NCBI GenBank assembly: GCA_032622095.1
Contig: CP136066.1
Coordinates: forward strand, 231,202,961-231,266,960
DNA from: Siphonodentalium dalli
Lineage: Eukaryota; Mollusca; Scaphopoda; Gadilida; Siphonodentaliidae
Length of the DNA: 64,000 nt
Reading direction: 5' to 3'
Shown: positions 24,518 to 39,600 of the stretch, one piece after another
Position numbering within the stretch: position 1 is the first letter of the stretch
Layout of the letters: every line of letters starts with the position of its first letter
The notes under the pieces: model-generated
What the model saw: only the letters and a program-made list of their open reading frames with translations
Database searches by the model: none
What the model was told of the DNA's origin: nothing
Position numbers and translations under genes: made by a program

Positions 24518-27500
24518 AATCTCGAGGGATATAAACTCCAAATAACCCCACTAGATATATTTCGGAAGACAGTTTATTACTGGAGTGTATCATTGCGCAC
24601 TACACAATATGCGGGCTGTGTTTAGGTGACTTTTGTGGGTTCTCTATAAATAATTTTAATGGCAAATGTTTGGTTGTGGCAAGTTCAGTCTCTGGCCGAT
24701 TGATGGGTATGAAATTTATTACGATCGGACATCCATTCTGGAGCTTGTCATATTAATCGTTAGAAACCCAAACAAGAAATGTATTGGTCGAAAGTTGGGC
24801 TGTGTTTGAATGCCTGTCGTCGAATTTCTATAAACATTTTAGCTGCAACGTTTTGAAATAATCTCGAGGGGTATAAACCTCAAATAACCCCACTAGATAT
24901 ATTTCGGAAGACAGTTTATTACGGAAGTTTATCATTGCGAACTACAATATGGTCGAAAGTTTGGTTGTGTTTGAATGCCTGTCGTCGGATTTATATAAAT
25001 ATTTTTAACGGCATCCTTTTGCATGTTGCAAGATAGATCTTGTACCAATCAGTGGATAACAAATTTAATACGATTGGACGTCGGGAAAATGACGTACTAA
25101 TTTAAATAATCTCGAGGGGTATAAACCCCAAATAACCCCAACATAGATATATTTCGGAAGACAGTTTATTACGGGAATTTATCATTGCGCACTACATTAC
25201 GGGCTGTGTTTAGGTGACTTTTGTGGCTTTTCTATAAATATTTTAGTAGCAACTTTTGGGATATGGCAAGGACAGTCTATGGCCGATTCATGGGTATTAA
25301 AGATATTACGATCAAACATCAGGAACTTTTGGATGTGGCAAGCTCAGTCTCTGGCTGATTCATGGGTATGAAATTTATTACGATCGGACATCTGGAACTT
25401 GTCATATTAATCGATACAAACCCAAATAAGAAATGTATTTAGCCGCAATCTTTTGCATTTTGCAAGATAAATCTTTTAACAATCCGCGGATACCAAATTT
25501 ATTACGATTGGACCGGGAACATGACGTACAAATTGAAATAATCTCGAGGGGTATAAACCCCAAATAACCGCACTAGATATATTTCGGAAGACAGTTTATT
25601 ACGGGAGTGTATCATTGCGCACTACACAATACGGGCTGTGTTTAGGTGACTTTTGTGGGTTCTCTATAAATAATTTTAATGGCAAATTTTTGGATATGGC
25701 ATGTTCAGTCTCTGGCCGATTGATGCGTATGAAATTTATTACGATCGGACATCCGTTCTGGAACTTGTCATATTAATCGATAGAAACCCAAACAAGAAAT
25801 GTATTGGTCGAAAGTTTGGCTGTGTTTGAATGCCTGTTGTCGGATTTATATAAATATTTTGAACAGCAACGTTTCGCCTATTGCAAGATACATATTTTAC
25901 CAATCCGTGGATACCAAATATATTACGATTGGACGTCGGGAACATGAAGTACTAATTGAAATAATCTCGAGGGGTATGAACCCCAAATAACCCCACTAGA
26001 TATATTTCGGAAGACAGTTTATTACGGGAGTGTATCATTGCGCACTACACAATACGGGCTGTGTTTAGGTGACTTTTGTGGGTTCTCTATAAATAATTTT
26101 AATGGCAAATTTGTGGATATGGCATGTTCAGTCTCTGACCGATTGATGCGTATGAAATTTATTACGATCGGACACCGTTCTGGAAATTGTCATATTAATC
26201 GATAGAAACCCAAACAAGAAATGTATTGGTCGAAAGTTTGGCCGTGTTTGAATGCCTGTTGTCGGATTTCAATAAATATTTTGAACGGCACCGTTTTACC
26301 TATTGCAAGATAAATCTTTTACCAATCCGTTGATACCAAATATATTACGATTGGACGTCGTGAACATGACGTACTAATTGAAATAATCTCGAGGGTTATA
26401 AACCCCAAATAACCCCACTATAGATATATTTCGGAAGACAGTTTATTACGGGAATTTATCATTGCGCACTACAATACGGGTTGTGTTTAGGTGACTTTTG
26501 TGGCTTTTCTATAAACAGTTTTTAGCGGCAAATTTGTGCATGTTGCATGTTAGTCTCTGTCCGATTCACGGGTATGAAAATTATGACGATCGGACATCGG
26601 GAACTTGTCATATTAATCGATACAAACCCAAACTAGAAATGTATTGGTCGAAAGTTTGGCTGTGTTTGAATGCCTGTTGTCGAATTTCTATAAACATTTT
26701 AGCTGCAACGTTTTGCACGTTGCAAGATAAATCTTTTACCAATCCGGGAATATAAAACATATTACGGTTGGACGTCGGTAACATGACTTACTAATTGAAA
26801 TAATCTCGAGGGGTATAAACCTCAAATAACCCCACTAGATATATTTCGGAAGACAGTTTATTACGGAAGTTTATCATTGCGAACTACAATATGGTCGAAA
26901 GTTTGGTTGTGTTTGAATGCCTGTCGTCGGATTTATATAAATATTTTTAACGGCATCCTTTTGCATGTTGCAAGATAGATCTTGTACCAATCAGTGGATA
27001 ACAAATTTAATACGATTGGACGTCGGGAAAATGACGTACTAATTTAAATAATCTCGAGGGGTATAAACCCCAAATAACCCCACTAGATATATTTCGGAAG
27101 ACAGTTTATTACGGGAGTGTATCATTGCGCACTACACAATACGGCTGTGTTTAGGTGACTTTTGTGGGTTCTCTTTAAATAATTTTAATGGCAAATTTTT
27201 GGATGTGGCATGTTCTGTCTCTGGCCGATTGATGGGTATGAAATTTATTACGATCGGACATCCGCTCTGGAAATTGTCATATTAATCGATAGAAACCCAA
27301 ACAAGAAATGTATTGGACGAAAGTTTGGCCGTGTTTGAATGCCTGTTGTCGGATTTCAATAAATATTTTGAACGGCAACATTTTGCCTATTGCAAGATAA
27401 ATCTTTTACCAATCCGTTGATTCCAAATATATTACGATTGGACGTCGTGAACATGACGTACTAATTGAAATAATCTCGAGGGGTATAAACCCCAAATAAC

Positions 27501-29870
27501 CCCAACATAGATATATTTCGGAAGACAGTTTATTACGGGAATTTATCATTGCGCACTACATTACGGGCTGTGTTTAGGTGACTTTTGTGGCTTTTCTATA
27601 AATATTTTAGTAGCAACTTTTGGGATATGGCAAGGACAGTCTATGGCCGATTCATGGGTATTAAAGATATTACGATCAAACATCAGGAACTTTTGGATGT
27701 GGCAAGCTCAGTCTCTGGCTGATTCATGGGTATGAAATTTATTACGATCGGACATCTGGAACTTGTCATATTAATCGATACAAACCCAAATAAGAAATGT
27801 ATTTAGCCGCAATCTTTTGCATTTTGCAAGATAAATCTTTTAACAATCCGCGGATACCAAATTTATTACGATTGGACCGGGAACATGACGTACAAATTGA
27901 AATAATCTCGAGGGGTATAAACCCCAAATAACCGCACTAGATATATTTCGGAAGACAGTTTATTACGGGAGTGTATCATTGCGCACTACACAATACGGGC
28001 TGTGTTTAGTTGACTTTTGTGGGTTCTCTAATAAATAATTTTAATGGCAAATTTTTGGATATGGCATGTTCAGTCTCTGGCCGATTGATGCGTATGAAAT
28101 TTATTACGATCGGACATCCGTTCTGGAAATTGTCATATTAATCGATAGAAACCCAAACAAGAAATGTATTGGTCGAAAGTTTGGCCGTGTTTGAATGCCT
28201 GTTGTCGGATTTCAATAAATATTTTGAACGGCACCGTTTTACCTATTGCAAGATAAATCTTTTACCAATCCGTTGATACCAAATATATTACGATTGGACG
28301 TCGTGAACATGACGTACTAATTGAAATAATCTCGAGGGTTATAAACCCCAAATAACCCCACTATAGATATATTTCGGAAGACAGTTTATTACGGGAATTT
28401 ATCATTGCGCACTACAATACGGGCTGTGTTTAGGTGACTTTTGTGGCTTTTCTATAAACAGTTTTAGCGGCAAATTTGTGCATGTTGCATGTTAGTCTCT
28501 GTCCGATTCACGGGTATGAAAATTATGACGATCGGACATCGGGAACTTGTCATATTAATCGATACAAACCCAAACTAGAAATGTATTGGTCGAAAGTTTG
28601 GCTGTGTTTGAATGCCTGTTGTCGAATTTCTATAAACATTTTAGCTGCAACGTTTTGCACGTTGCAAGATAAATCTTTTACCAATCCGGGAATATAAAAC
28701 ATATTACGGTTGGACGTCGGTAACATGACTTACTAATTGAAATAATCTCGAGGGGTATAAACCTCAAATAACCCCACTAGATATATTTCGGAAGACAGTT
28801 TATTACGGAAGTTTATCATTGCGAACTACAAAATGGTCGAAAGTTTGGTTGTGTTTGAATGCCTGTCGTCGGATTTATATAAATATTTTTAACGGCATCC
28901 TTTTGCATGTTGCAAGATAGATCTTGTACCAATCAGTGGATAACAAATTTAATACGATTGGACGTCGGGAAAATGACGTACTAATTTAAATAATCTCGAG
29001 GGGTATAAACCCCAAATAACCCCACTAGATATATTTCGGAAGACAGTTTATTACGGGAGTGTATCATTGCGCACTACACAATACGGCTGTGTTTAGGTGA
29101 CTTTTGTGGGTTCTCTTTAAATAATTTTAATGGCAAATTTTTGGGTGTGGCGTGTTCTGTCTCTGGCCGATTGATGGGTATGAAATTTATTACGATCGGA
29201 CATCCGCTCTGGAAATTGTCATATTAATCGATAGAAACCCAAACAAGAAATGTATTGGACGAAAGTTTGGCCGTGTTTGAATGCCTGTTGTCGGATTTCA
29301 ATAAATATTTTGAACGGCAACATTTTGCCTATTGCAAGATAAATCTTTTACCAATCCGTTGATTCCAAATATATTACGATTGGACGTCGTGAACATGACG
29401 TACTAATTGAAATAATCTCGAGGGGTATAAACCCCAAATAACCCCAACATAGATATATTTCGGAAGACAGTTTATTACGGAAATTTATCATTGCGCACTA
29501 CATTACGGGCTGTGTTTAGGTGACTTTTGTGGTTTTTCTATAAATATTTTAGTTGCAACTTTGGGGATATGGCAAGGACAGTCTATGGCCGATTCATGGG
29601 TATTAAAGATATTACGATCAGACATCAGGAACTTTTGGATGTGGCAAGCTCAGTCTCTGGCTGATTCATGGGTATGAAATTTATTACGATCGGACATCTG
29701 AAACTTGTCATATTAATCGATACAAACCCAAATAAGAAATGTATTTAGCCGCAATCTTTTGCATTTTGCAAGATAAATCTTTTAACAATCCGCGGATACC
29801 AAATTTATTACGATTGGACCGGGAACATGACGTACAAATTGAAATAATCTCGAGGGGTATAAACCCCAAA
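24518..29870. repeat. Array segment with a 1942-bp higher-order repeat
   Basis: A halves of the GTGCATGTTGCATGTTAG type start at 26480 and 28422, 1942 bp apart, and the order of halves between them is repeated nearly base for base until about 29870. Markers such as CCCAACATAGATATATTTC recur at about 27503 and 29445 with the same spacing, and one earlier at about 25139. The unit includes A, B and B' halves and the hybrid module with GGGATATGGCAAGG. The second copy is incomplete on the right. Confidence 0.88.
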
Positions 29871-32800
29871 TAACCCCACTAGATATATTTCGGAAGACTG
29901 TTTATTACGGGAGTTTATCATTGCGCAATATAATACGGGCTGTGTTTGGGTGACTTTTGTGGGGGGTTTTATAAAAATATTTAGCGGCAAATTTATGTGT
30001 GCTGCAAGATCAGTCTCTGGTCGATTCATGGGTATGAAATATATTACTATCGGACATCGGATACATGTCATATTAATCGATACAAACCCAAACTGAAATG
30101 TATTGGTCGAAAGTTTGGCTGTGTTTGAATGCCTGTCGTCGGATTTCTATAAATATTTCCGCGGTAACGTTTTGCAAGTTGTAATATAAAACTTTTCGCA
30201 GTCCGTAGATAAAAAATTTATTACGATTGGACGTCGGGAACATCACGTACTAATTGAAATAATCTCGAGGGGTATAAACATCAAATAACCCCACTAGATA
30301 TATTTCGGAAGACAGTTTATTACGGGAGTTTATCATTGCGCATTACAATACGGTCGAAAGTTTGGTTGTGTTTTAATGCCTGCCGTCGGATTTCTATAAA
30401 CATTTTGAAGCGCAACCTTTAGCATTTTTCAAGACAAATCTTTTACCAATCCGTGGATGTCAAATTTATTGCGATTGGATCGGGAACATGGCGTACTAAT
30501 TGAAATAATCTCGAGGGGTATAAACCTCAAATAACCCCACCAGATATATTTCGGAAGACAGTTTATTACGGGAGTTTATCATTGCGCACTGCAATACGGG
30601 CTGTGTTTAGGTAACTTTTGTGGGTTTTCTATAAACATTTTTGCAGCAGATTTTTGAACGTTGCAAGTTCAGTCTGGCCGATTCTCGGGTATGGAATTGA
30701 TTACGACCGTCATCGCGAACTTGTCATATTAATCGATACAAATTCAAACTACAAATATATTGGTCGAAAGTTTGGTTGTGATTGCAGGCCTGTCGTCGGA
30801 TTTCTATAAATAGTTTTAAAGGCAACCTTTTGCATTTTTGCAAGATAAATCTTTTACCAATACTGGATACCAAATTTATTACGATTGGACCGGGAACATG
30901 ACGTACTAATTGAAATAATATCGAGGGGTATAAACCCCAAATAACCCCACCAGATATATTTCGGAAGACAGTTTATTACGGGAGTTTATCATTGCGCACT
31001 GCAATACGGACTGTGTTTAGGTGACTTTTGTGGGTTTTCTATAAACATTTTAATGGCAGATTTTTGTACGTTACAAGTTCAGTCTCTGGCCGATTCATGG
31101 GTATGAAATTTATTACTATCGGACGTCGGGAAAATGAAAAACTAATTAAAATAATCTCGAGCGAGTGATATAAACCCCAAACAACCCCACTATATAGATA
31201 TATTTCGGATGACAGTTTATTACAGGAGTTTATCATTGCGCACTACAATACGGGCTGTGTTTATATAGGTTATTTTTGTGGCTTTTCTATAACCGTTTTG
31301 GCGGAAAATTTGTGAATTTTGCAAGTTGATTCAATTGCCGATTCATGGGTATGAAATTTTTGACGATCGGACATCGGGAACTTGTCATGTTAATCGAAAC
31401 AAACCCTAAGTTGAAATGTATTTGTCGACAGTTTGGCTGTGTTTGAATGCCTGTTGTCGGATTTCTATAACTATTTTAATGGCAAACTTTTGAATGTTGC
31501 AAGATAAATCTTTTACCAATCCGTGAATACCAAATTTATTACGATTGGATGTCGGGCACATGACGAACTAATTGAAATAATCTCGAGGGGTATAATCCCC
31601 AAATAACACCACTATAGATATATTTCGGAAGACAGTTTATTACGGGAGTTTATCATTGCGCACTACAATACAGGCTGTGTTTATATGACTTGTGTGGTCT
31701 TTCTATAAACAATTTTAGAGGCAGATTTTTGCACGTTACAAGCTCAGTCTCTGGCCGATTCATGGGTATGAAATTGATTACAATCGGACATCGGGAAATT
31801 GTCATATTAATCGATACAAATCCAAACTACAAATGTATTGGTCGAAAGTTTCGCTGTGTTTGAATGCCTGTCGTCGGATTTCTATAAATATTTTTAACGG
31901 CAACCTTTTGCATCTTGCAAGATATTCTTTTACCAATCAGCGGATACCAAACTTATTACGATTGGACTTCGGAAACATGACGTACTAATTGAAATAACCT
32001 TTTGAATTTTGGAAGACAAATCTTTTACCAATCCATGTATATCAAATTTATTGCGATTGGACCGGGAACACGACGTACTTATTGAAATAATATCGAGGGG
32101 TATAAACCCCATATAACCCCACTAGATATATTTCGGAAGACAGTTTATTACGAGAGTTTATCATTGCGCTCTACAATACGGGCTGTGTTTAGGTGACTTT
32201 TGTGTCTTTTCTATAAACAGTTTTAGCGGCAAATTTGTACATGTTGCATGGCCAGTCTCTGGCCGATTCCTGGGTATGAAAATTATGACGATCGGACATC
32301 GGGAACTTGTCATATTAATCGATGCAAACCCAAACTAGAAATGTATTGGTCGAAAGTTTGGCTGTGTTTGAATGCCTGTCGTAGGATTTCTAGAAATAGT
32401 TTTAATGGCATGCTTTCGCATGTTGCAAGATAAATCTTTTACCAATCTGTGGATATCAAACATATTACGATTGGACGTCGGGACCATGACGTACAAATTG
32501 AAATAATCTTCAGGGGTATAAACCCCAAATAACCCCACTAGATATATTCCGGAAGACATTTTATTACGGGAGTTTATCATTCCGAACTACAATATGGTCG
32601 AAAGTTTGGTTGTGTTTGAATGCCTGTCGTCGGATTTCTATAAATATTTTTAACGGCAAACTTTTGAATGTTGCAAGATAAATCTTTTACCAATCAGTGG
32701 ATACCAAATTTATTACGATTGGGCGTCGGGAAAATGACGTACTAATTTAAATAATCTCGAGGGGTATAAACCCCAAATAACCTCACTATAGATATATTTC

Positions 32801-33692
32801 GGAACAGTTTATTACGGGAGTGTATCATTGCGCACTACACAATACCGGCTGTGTTTAGGTGACTTTTGTGGGTTCTCTATAAATAATTTTAATGGCAAAT
32901 TTTTGGATGTGGCAAGTTCAGTCTCTGGCCGATTGATGGGTATGAAATTTATTACGATCGGACATCCGTTCTGGAACTTGTCATATTAATCGATAGAAAC
33001 CCAAACAAGAAATGTATTAGTCGAAAGTTTGGCTGTGTTTGAATGCCTGTTGTCGGATTTATATAAATATTTTGAACAGCAACGTTTCGCCTATTGCAAG
33101 ATACATATTTTACCAATCCGTGGATACCAAATATATTACGATTGGACGTCGGGAACATGAAGTACTAATTGAAATAATCTCGAGGGGTATAAACCCCAAA
33201 TAACCCCACTAGATATATTTCGGAAGACAGTTTATTACGGGAGTGTATCATTGCGCACTACACAATACTGGCTGTGTTTAGGTGACTTTTGTGGGTTCCC
33301 TATAAATAATTTTAATGGCAAATTTTTGGATATGGCATGTTCAGTCTCTGGCCGATTGATGCGTATGAAATGTATTACGATTGGACATCCGTTCTGGAAA
33401 TTGTCATATTAATCGATAGAAACCCAAACAAGAAATGTATTGGTCGAAAGTTTGGCCGTGTTTGAATGCCTGTTGTCGGATTTCAATAAATATTTTGAAC
33501 GGCACCGTTTTACCTATTGCAAGATAAAACTTTTACCAATCCGTTGATACCAAATATATTACGATTGGACGTCGTGAACATGACGTACTAATTGAAATAA
33601 TCTCGAGGGTTATAAACCCCAAATAACCCCACTATAGATATATTTCGGAAGACAGTTTATTACGGGAATTTATCATTGCGCACTACAATACG
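29871..33692. repeat. Diverged central array segment
   Basis: A and B halves in irregular order with more substitutions and small deletions, without a clear period. The right part (about 32820-33692) again becomes close to 25610-26479, leading into the next regular block. Confidence 0.8.
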
Positions 33693-36600
33693 GGCTGTAT
33701 TTAGGTGACTTTTGTGGCTTTTCTATAAACAGTTTTAGCGGCAAATTTGTGCATGTTGCATGTTAGTCTCTGTCCGATTCACGGGTATGAAAATTATGAC
33801 GATCGGACATCGGGAACTTGTCATATTAATCGATACAAACCCAAACTAGAAATGTATTGGTCGAAAGTTTGGCTGTGTTTGAATGCCTGTTGTCGAATTT
33901 CTATAAACATTTTAGCTGCAACGTTTTGCAGGTTGCAAGATAAATCTTTTACCAATCCGGGAATATAAAACTTATTACTGTTGGACGTCGGTAACATGAC
34001 TTACTAATTGAAATAATCTCGAGGGGTATAAACCTCAAATAACCCCACTAGATATATTTCGGAAGACAGTTTATTACGGAAGTTTATCATTGCGAACTAC
34101 AATATGGTCGAAAGTTTGGTTGTGTTTGAATGCCTGTCGTCGGATTTATATAAATATTTTTAACGGCATCCTTTTGCATGTTGCAAGATAGATCTTGTAC
34201 CAATCAGTGGATAAAAAATTTAATACGATTGGACGTCGGGAAAATGACGTACTAATTTAAATAATCTCGAGGGGTATAAACCCCAAATAACCCCACTAGA
34301 TATATTTCGGAAGACAGTTTATTACGGGAGTGTATCATTGCGCACTACACAATACGGCTGTGTTTAGGTGACTTTTGTGGGTTCTCTTTAAATAATTTTA
34401 ATGGCAAATTTTTGGATGTGGCATGTTCTGTCTCTGGCCGATTGATGCGTATGAAATTTATTACGATCGGACATCCGTTCTGGAAATTGTCATATTAATC
34501 GATAGAAACCCAAACAAGAAATGTATTGGTCGAAAGTTTGGCCGTGTTTGAATGCCTGTTGTCGGATTTCAATAAATATTTTGAACGGCACCGTTTTACC
34601 TATTGCAAGATAAAACTTTTACCAATCCGTAGATACCAAATATATTACGATTGGACGTCGTGAACATGATGTACTAATTGAAATAATCTCGAGGGTTATA
34701 AACCCCAAATAACCCCACTATAGATATATTTCGGAAGACAGTTTATTACGGGAATTTATCATTGCGCACTACAATACGGGCTGTGTTTAGGTGACTTTTG
34801 TGGCTTTTCTATAAACAGTTTTAGCGGCAAATTTGTGCATGTTGCATGTTAGTCTCTGTCCGATTCACGGGTATGAAAATTATGACGATCGGACATCGGG
34901 AACTTGTCATATTAATCGATACAAACCCAAACTAGAAATGTATTGGTCGAAAGTTTGGCTGTGTTTGAATGCCTGTTGTCGAATTTCTATAAACATTTTA
35001 GCTGCAACGTTTTGCACGTTGCAAGATAAATCTTTTACCAATCCGGGAATATAAAACATATTACGGTTGGACGTCGGTAACATGACTTACTAATTGAAAT
35101 AATCTCGAGGGGTATAAACCTCAAATAACCCCACTAGATATATTTCGGAAGACAGTTTATTACGGAAGTTTATCATTGCGAACTACAATATGGTCGAAAG
35201 TTTGGTTGTGTTTGAATGCCTGTCGTCGGATTTATATAAATATTTTTAACGGCATCCTTTTGCATGTTGCAAGATAGATCTTGTACCAATCAGTGGATAA
35301 CAAATTTAATACGATTGGACGTCGGGAAAATGACGTACTAATTTAAATAATCTCGAGGGGTATAAACCCCAAATAACCCCACTAGATATATTTCGGAAGA
35401 CAGTTTATTACGGGAGTGTATCATTGCGCACTACACAATACGGCTGTGTTTAGGTGACTTTTGTGGGTTCTCTTTAAATAATTTTAATGGCAAATTTTTG
35501 GATGTGGCATGTTCTGTCTCTGGCCGATTGATGCGTATGAAATTTATTACGATCGGACATCCGTTCTGGAAATTGTCATATTAATCGATAGAAACCCAAA
35601 CAAGAAATGTATTGGTCGAAAGTTTGGCCGTGTTTGAATGCCTGTTGTCGGATTTCAATAAATATTTTGAACGGCACCGTTTTACCTATTGCAAGATAAA
35701 ACTTTTACCAATCCGTTGATACCAAATATATTACGATTGGACGTCGTGAACATGATGTACTAATTGAAATAATCTCGAGGGTTATAAACCCCAAATAACC
35801 CCACTATAGATATATTTCGGAAGACAGTTTATTACGGGAATTTATCATTGCGCACTACAATACGGGCTGTGTTTAGGTGACTTTTGTGGCTTTTCTATAA
35901 ACAGTTTTAGCGGCAAATTTGTGCATGTTGCATGTTAGTCTCTGTCCGATTCACGGGTATGAAAATTATGACGATCGGACATCGGGAACTTGTCATATTA
36001 ATCGATACAAACCCAAACTAGAAATGTATTGGTCGAAAGTTTGGCTGTGTTTGAATGCCTGTTGTCGAATTTCTATAAACATTTTAGCTGCAACGTTTTG
36101 CACGTTGCAAGATAAATCTTTTACCAATCCGGGAATATAAAACATATTACGGTTGGACGTCGGTAACATGACTTACTAATTGAAATAATCTCGAGGGGTA
36201 TAAACCTCAAATAACCCCACTAGATATATTTCGGAAGACAGTTTATTACGGAAGTTTATCATTGCGAACTACAATATGGTCGAAAGTTTGGTTGTGTTTG
36301 AATGCCTGTCGTCGGATTTATATAAATATTTTTAACGGCATCCTTTTGCATGTTGCAAGATAGATCTTGTACCAATCAGTGGATAACAAATTTAATACGA
36401 TTGGACGTCGGGAAAATGACGTACTAATTTAAATAATCTCGAGGGGTATAAACCCCAAATAACCCCACTAGATATATTTCGGAAGACAGTTTATTACGGG
36501 AGTGTATCATTGCGCACTACACAATACGGCTGTGTTTAGGTGACTTTTGTGGGTTCTCTTTAAATAATTTTAATGGCAAATTTTTGGATGTGGCATGTTC

Positions 36601-39600
36601 TGTCTCTGGCCGATTGATGGGTATGAAATTTATTACGATCGGACATCCGCTCTGGAAATTGTCATATTAATCGATAGAAACCCAAACAAGAAATGTATTG
36701 GTCGAAAGTTTGGCTGTGTTTGAATGCCTGTTGTCGGATTTCAATAAATATTTGAATGGCAAAGTTTTGCCTATTGGAAGATAATTTTTTTACCAATCTA
36801 TTGATACCAAACATATTACGATTGGACGTCGTGAACATGACGTAATAATTGAAATAATCTCGAGGGCTATAAACCCCAAATAACCCCACTAGATATATTT
36901 CGGAAGACAGTTTATTACGGGAGTGTATCATTGCGCACTACACAATACGGGCTGTGTTTAGGTGACTTTTGTGGGTTCTCTATAAATAATTTAAATGTCA
37001 ATTTTTTTGGTTGTGGCAAGTTCAGTCTCTGACCGATTGATGGGTATGAAATTTATTACGATCGGACATCCGTTCTGGAACTTGTCATATTAATCGTTAG
37101 AAACCCAAACAAGAAATGTATTGCTCGAAAGTTGGGCTGTGTTTGAATGCCTGTCGTCGAATTTCTATAAACATTTTAGCGTCAACGTTTTGCATGTTGC
37201 AAGATAAATCTTTTACCAATCCGGGAATATAAAACTTATTACTGTTGGACGTCGGTAACATGACTTACTAATTGAAATAATCTCGAAGGATATAAACCTC
37301 AAATAACCCCACTAGATATATTTCGGAAGACGGTTTATTACGGAAGTTTATCATTGCGAACTACAATATGGTCGAAAGTTTGGTTGTGTTTGAATGCCTG
37401 TCGCCGGATTTATATTGATATTTTTAACGGCATCCTTTTGCATGTTGCAAGCTACATCTTGTACCAATCAGTGGATGCCAAATTTATTACGATTGGACGT
37501 CGAGAAAATGACGTACTAATTTAAATAATCTCGAGGGGTATAAACCCCAAATAACCGCACTAGATATATTTCGGAAGACAGTTTATTACGGGAGTGTATC
37601 ATTGCGCACTACACAATACGGGCTGTGTTTAGGTGACATTTGTGGGTTCTCTATAAATAATTTAAATGGCAAATTTTTGGTTATGGCAAGTTCTGTCTCT
37701 GGCCGATTGATGGGTATGAAATTTATTACGATCGGACATCCGTTCTGGAACTTGTCATATTAATCGTTAGAAACCAATACAAGAAATGTATTGGTCGAAA
37801 GTTTGGCTGTGTTTGAATGCCTGTCGTCGAATTTCTATAAATATTTTGAACAGCACCGTTTTGTCTATTGCAAGATAAATCTTTTACCAATCCGTTGATA
37901 CCAAATATATTACGATTGGACGTCGTGAAAATTACGTACTAATTGAAATAATCTCGAGGGGTATAAACCCCAAATAACCCCACTATAGATATATTTCGGA
38001 AGACAGTTTATTACGGGAATTTATCATTGCGCACTACAATACGGGCTGTGTTTAGGTGACTTTTGTGGCTTTTCTATAAACAGTTTTAGCGGCAAATTTG
38101 TGCATGTTGCATGTTAGTCTCTGTCCGATTCACGGTTATGAAAATTATGACGATCGGACATCGGGAACTTGTCATATTAATCGATACAAACCCAAACTAG
38201 AAATGTATTGGTCGAAAGTTTGGCTGTGTTTGAATGCCTGTTGTCGAATTTCTATAAACATTTTAGCTGCAACGTTTTGCACGTTGCAAGATAAATCTTT
38301 TACCAATCCGGGAATATAAAACATATTACGGTTGGACGTCGGTAACATGACTTACTAATTGAAATAATCTCGAGGGGTATAAACCTCAAATAACCCCACT
38401 AGATATATTTCGGAAGACAGTTTATTACGGAAGTTTATCATTGCGAACTACAATATGGTCGAAAGTTTGGTTGTGTTTGAATGCCTGTCGTCGGATTTAT
38501 ATAAATATTTTTAACGGCATCCTTTTGCATGTTGCAAGATAGATCTTGTACCAATCAGTGGATAACAAATTTAATACGATTGGACGTCGGGAAAATGACG
38601 TACTAATTTAAATAATCTCGAGGGGTATAAACCCCAAATAACCCCACTAGATATATTTCGGAAGACAGTTTATTACGGGAGTGTATCATTGCGCACTACA
38701 CAATACGGCTGTGTTTAGGTGACTTTTGTGGGTTCTCTTTAAATAATTTTAATGGCAAATTTTTGGATGTGGCATGTTCTGTCTCTGGCCGATTGATGGG
38801 TATGAAATTTATTACGATCGGACATCCGCTCTGGAAATTGTCATATTAATCGATAGAAACCCAAACAAGAAATGTATTGGTCGAAAGTTTGGCTGTGTTT
38901 GAATGCCTGTTGTCGGATTTCAATAAATATTTGAATGGCAAAGTTTTGACTATTGGAAGATAAATTTTTTACCAATCTATTGATACCAAACATATTACGA
39001 TTGGACGTCGTGAACATGACGTAATAATTGAAATAATCTCGAGGGCTATAAACCCCAAATAACCCCACTAGATATAGTTCGGAAGACAGTTTATTACGGG
39101 AGTGTATCATTGCGCACTACACAATACGGGCTGTGTTTAGGTGACTTTTGTGGGTTCTCTATAAATAATTTAAATGTCAATTTTTTTGGTTTTGGCAAGT
39201 TCAGTCTCTGACCGATTGATGGGTATGAAATTTATTACGATCGGACATCCGTTCTGGAACTTGTCATATTAATCGTTAGAAACCCAAACAAGAAATGTAT
39301 TGCTCGAAAGTTGGGCTGTGTTTGAATGCCTGTCGTCGAATTTCTATAAACATTTTAGCGTCAACGTTTTGCATGTTGCAAGATAAATCTTTTACCAATC
39401 CGGGAATATAAAACTTATTACTGTTGGACGTCGGTAACATGACTTACTAATTGAAATAATCTCGAAGGATATAAACCTCAAATAACCCCACTAGATATAT
39501 TTCGGAAGACGGTTTATTACGGAAGTTTATCATTGCGAACTACAATATGGTCGAAAGTTTGGTTGTGTTTGAATGCCTGTCGCCGGATTTATATTGATAT

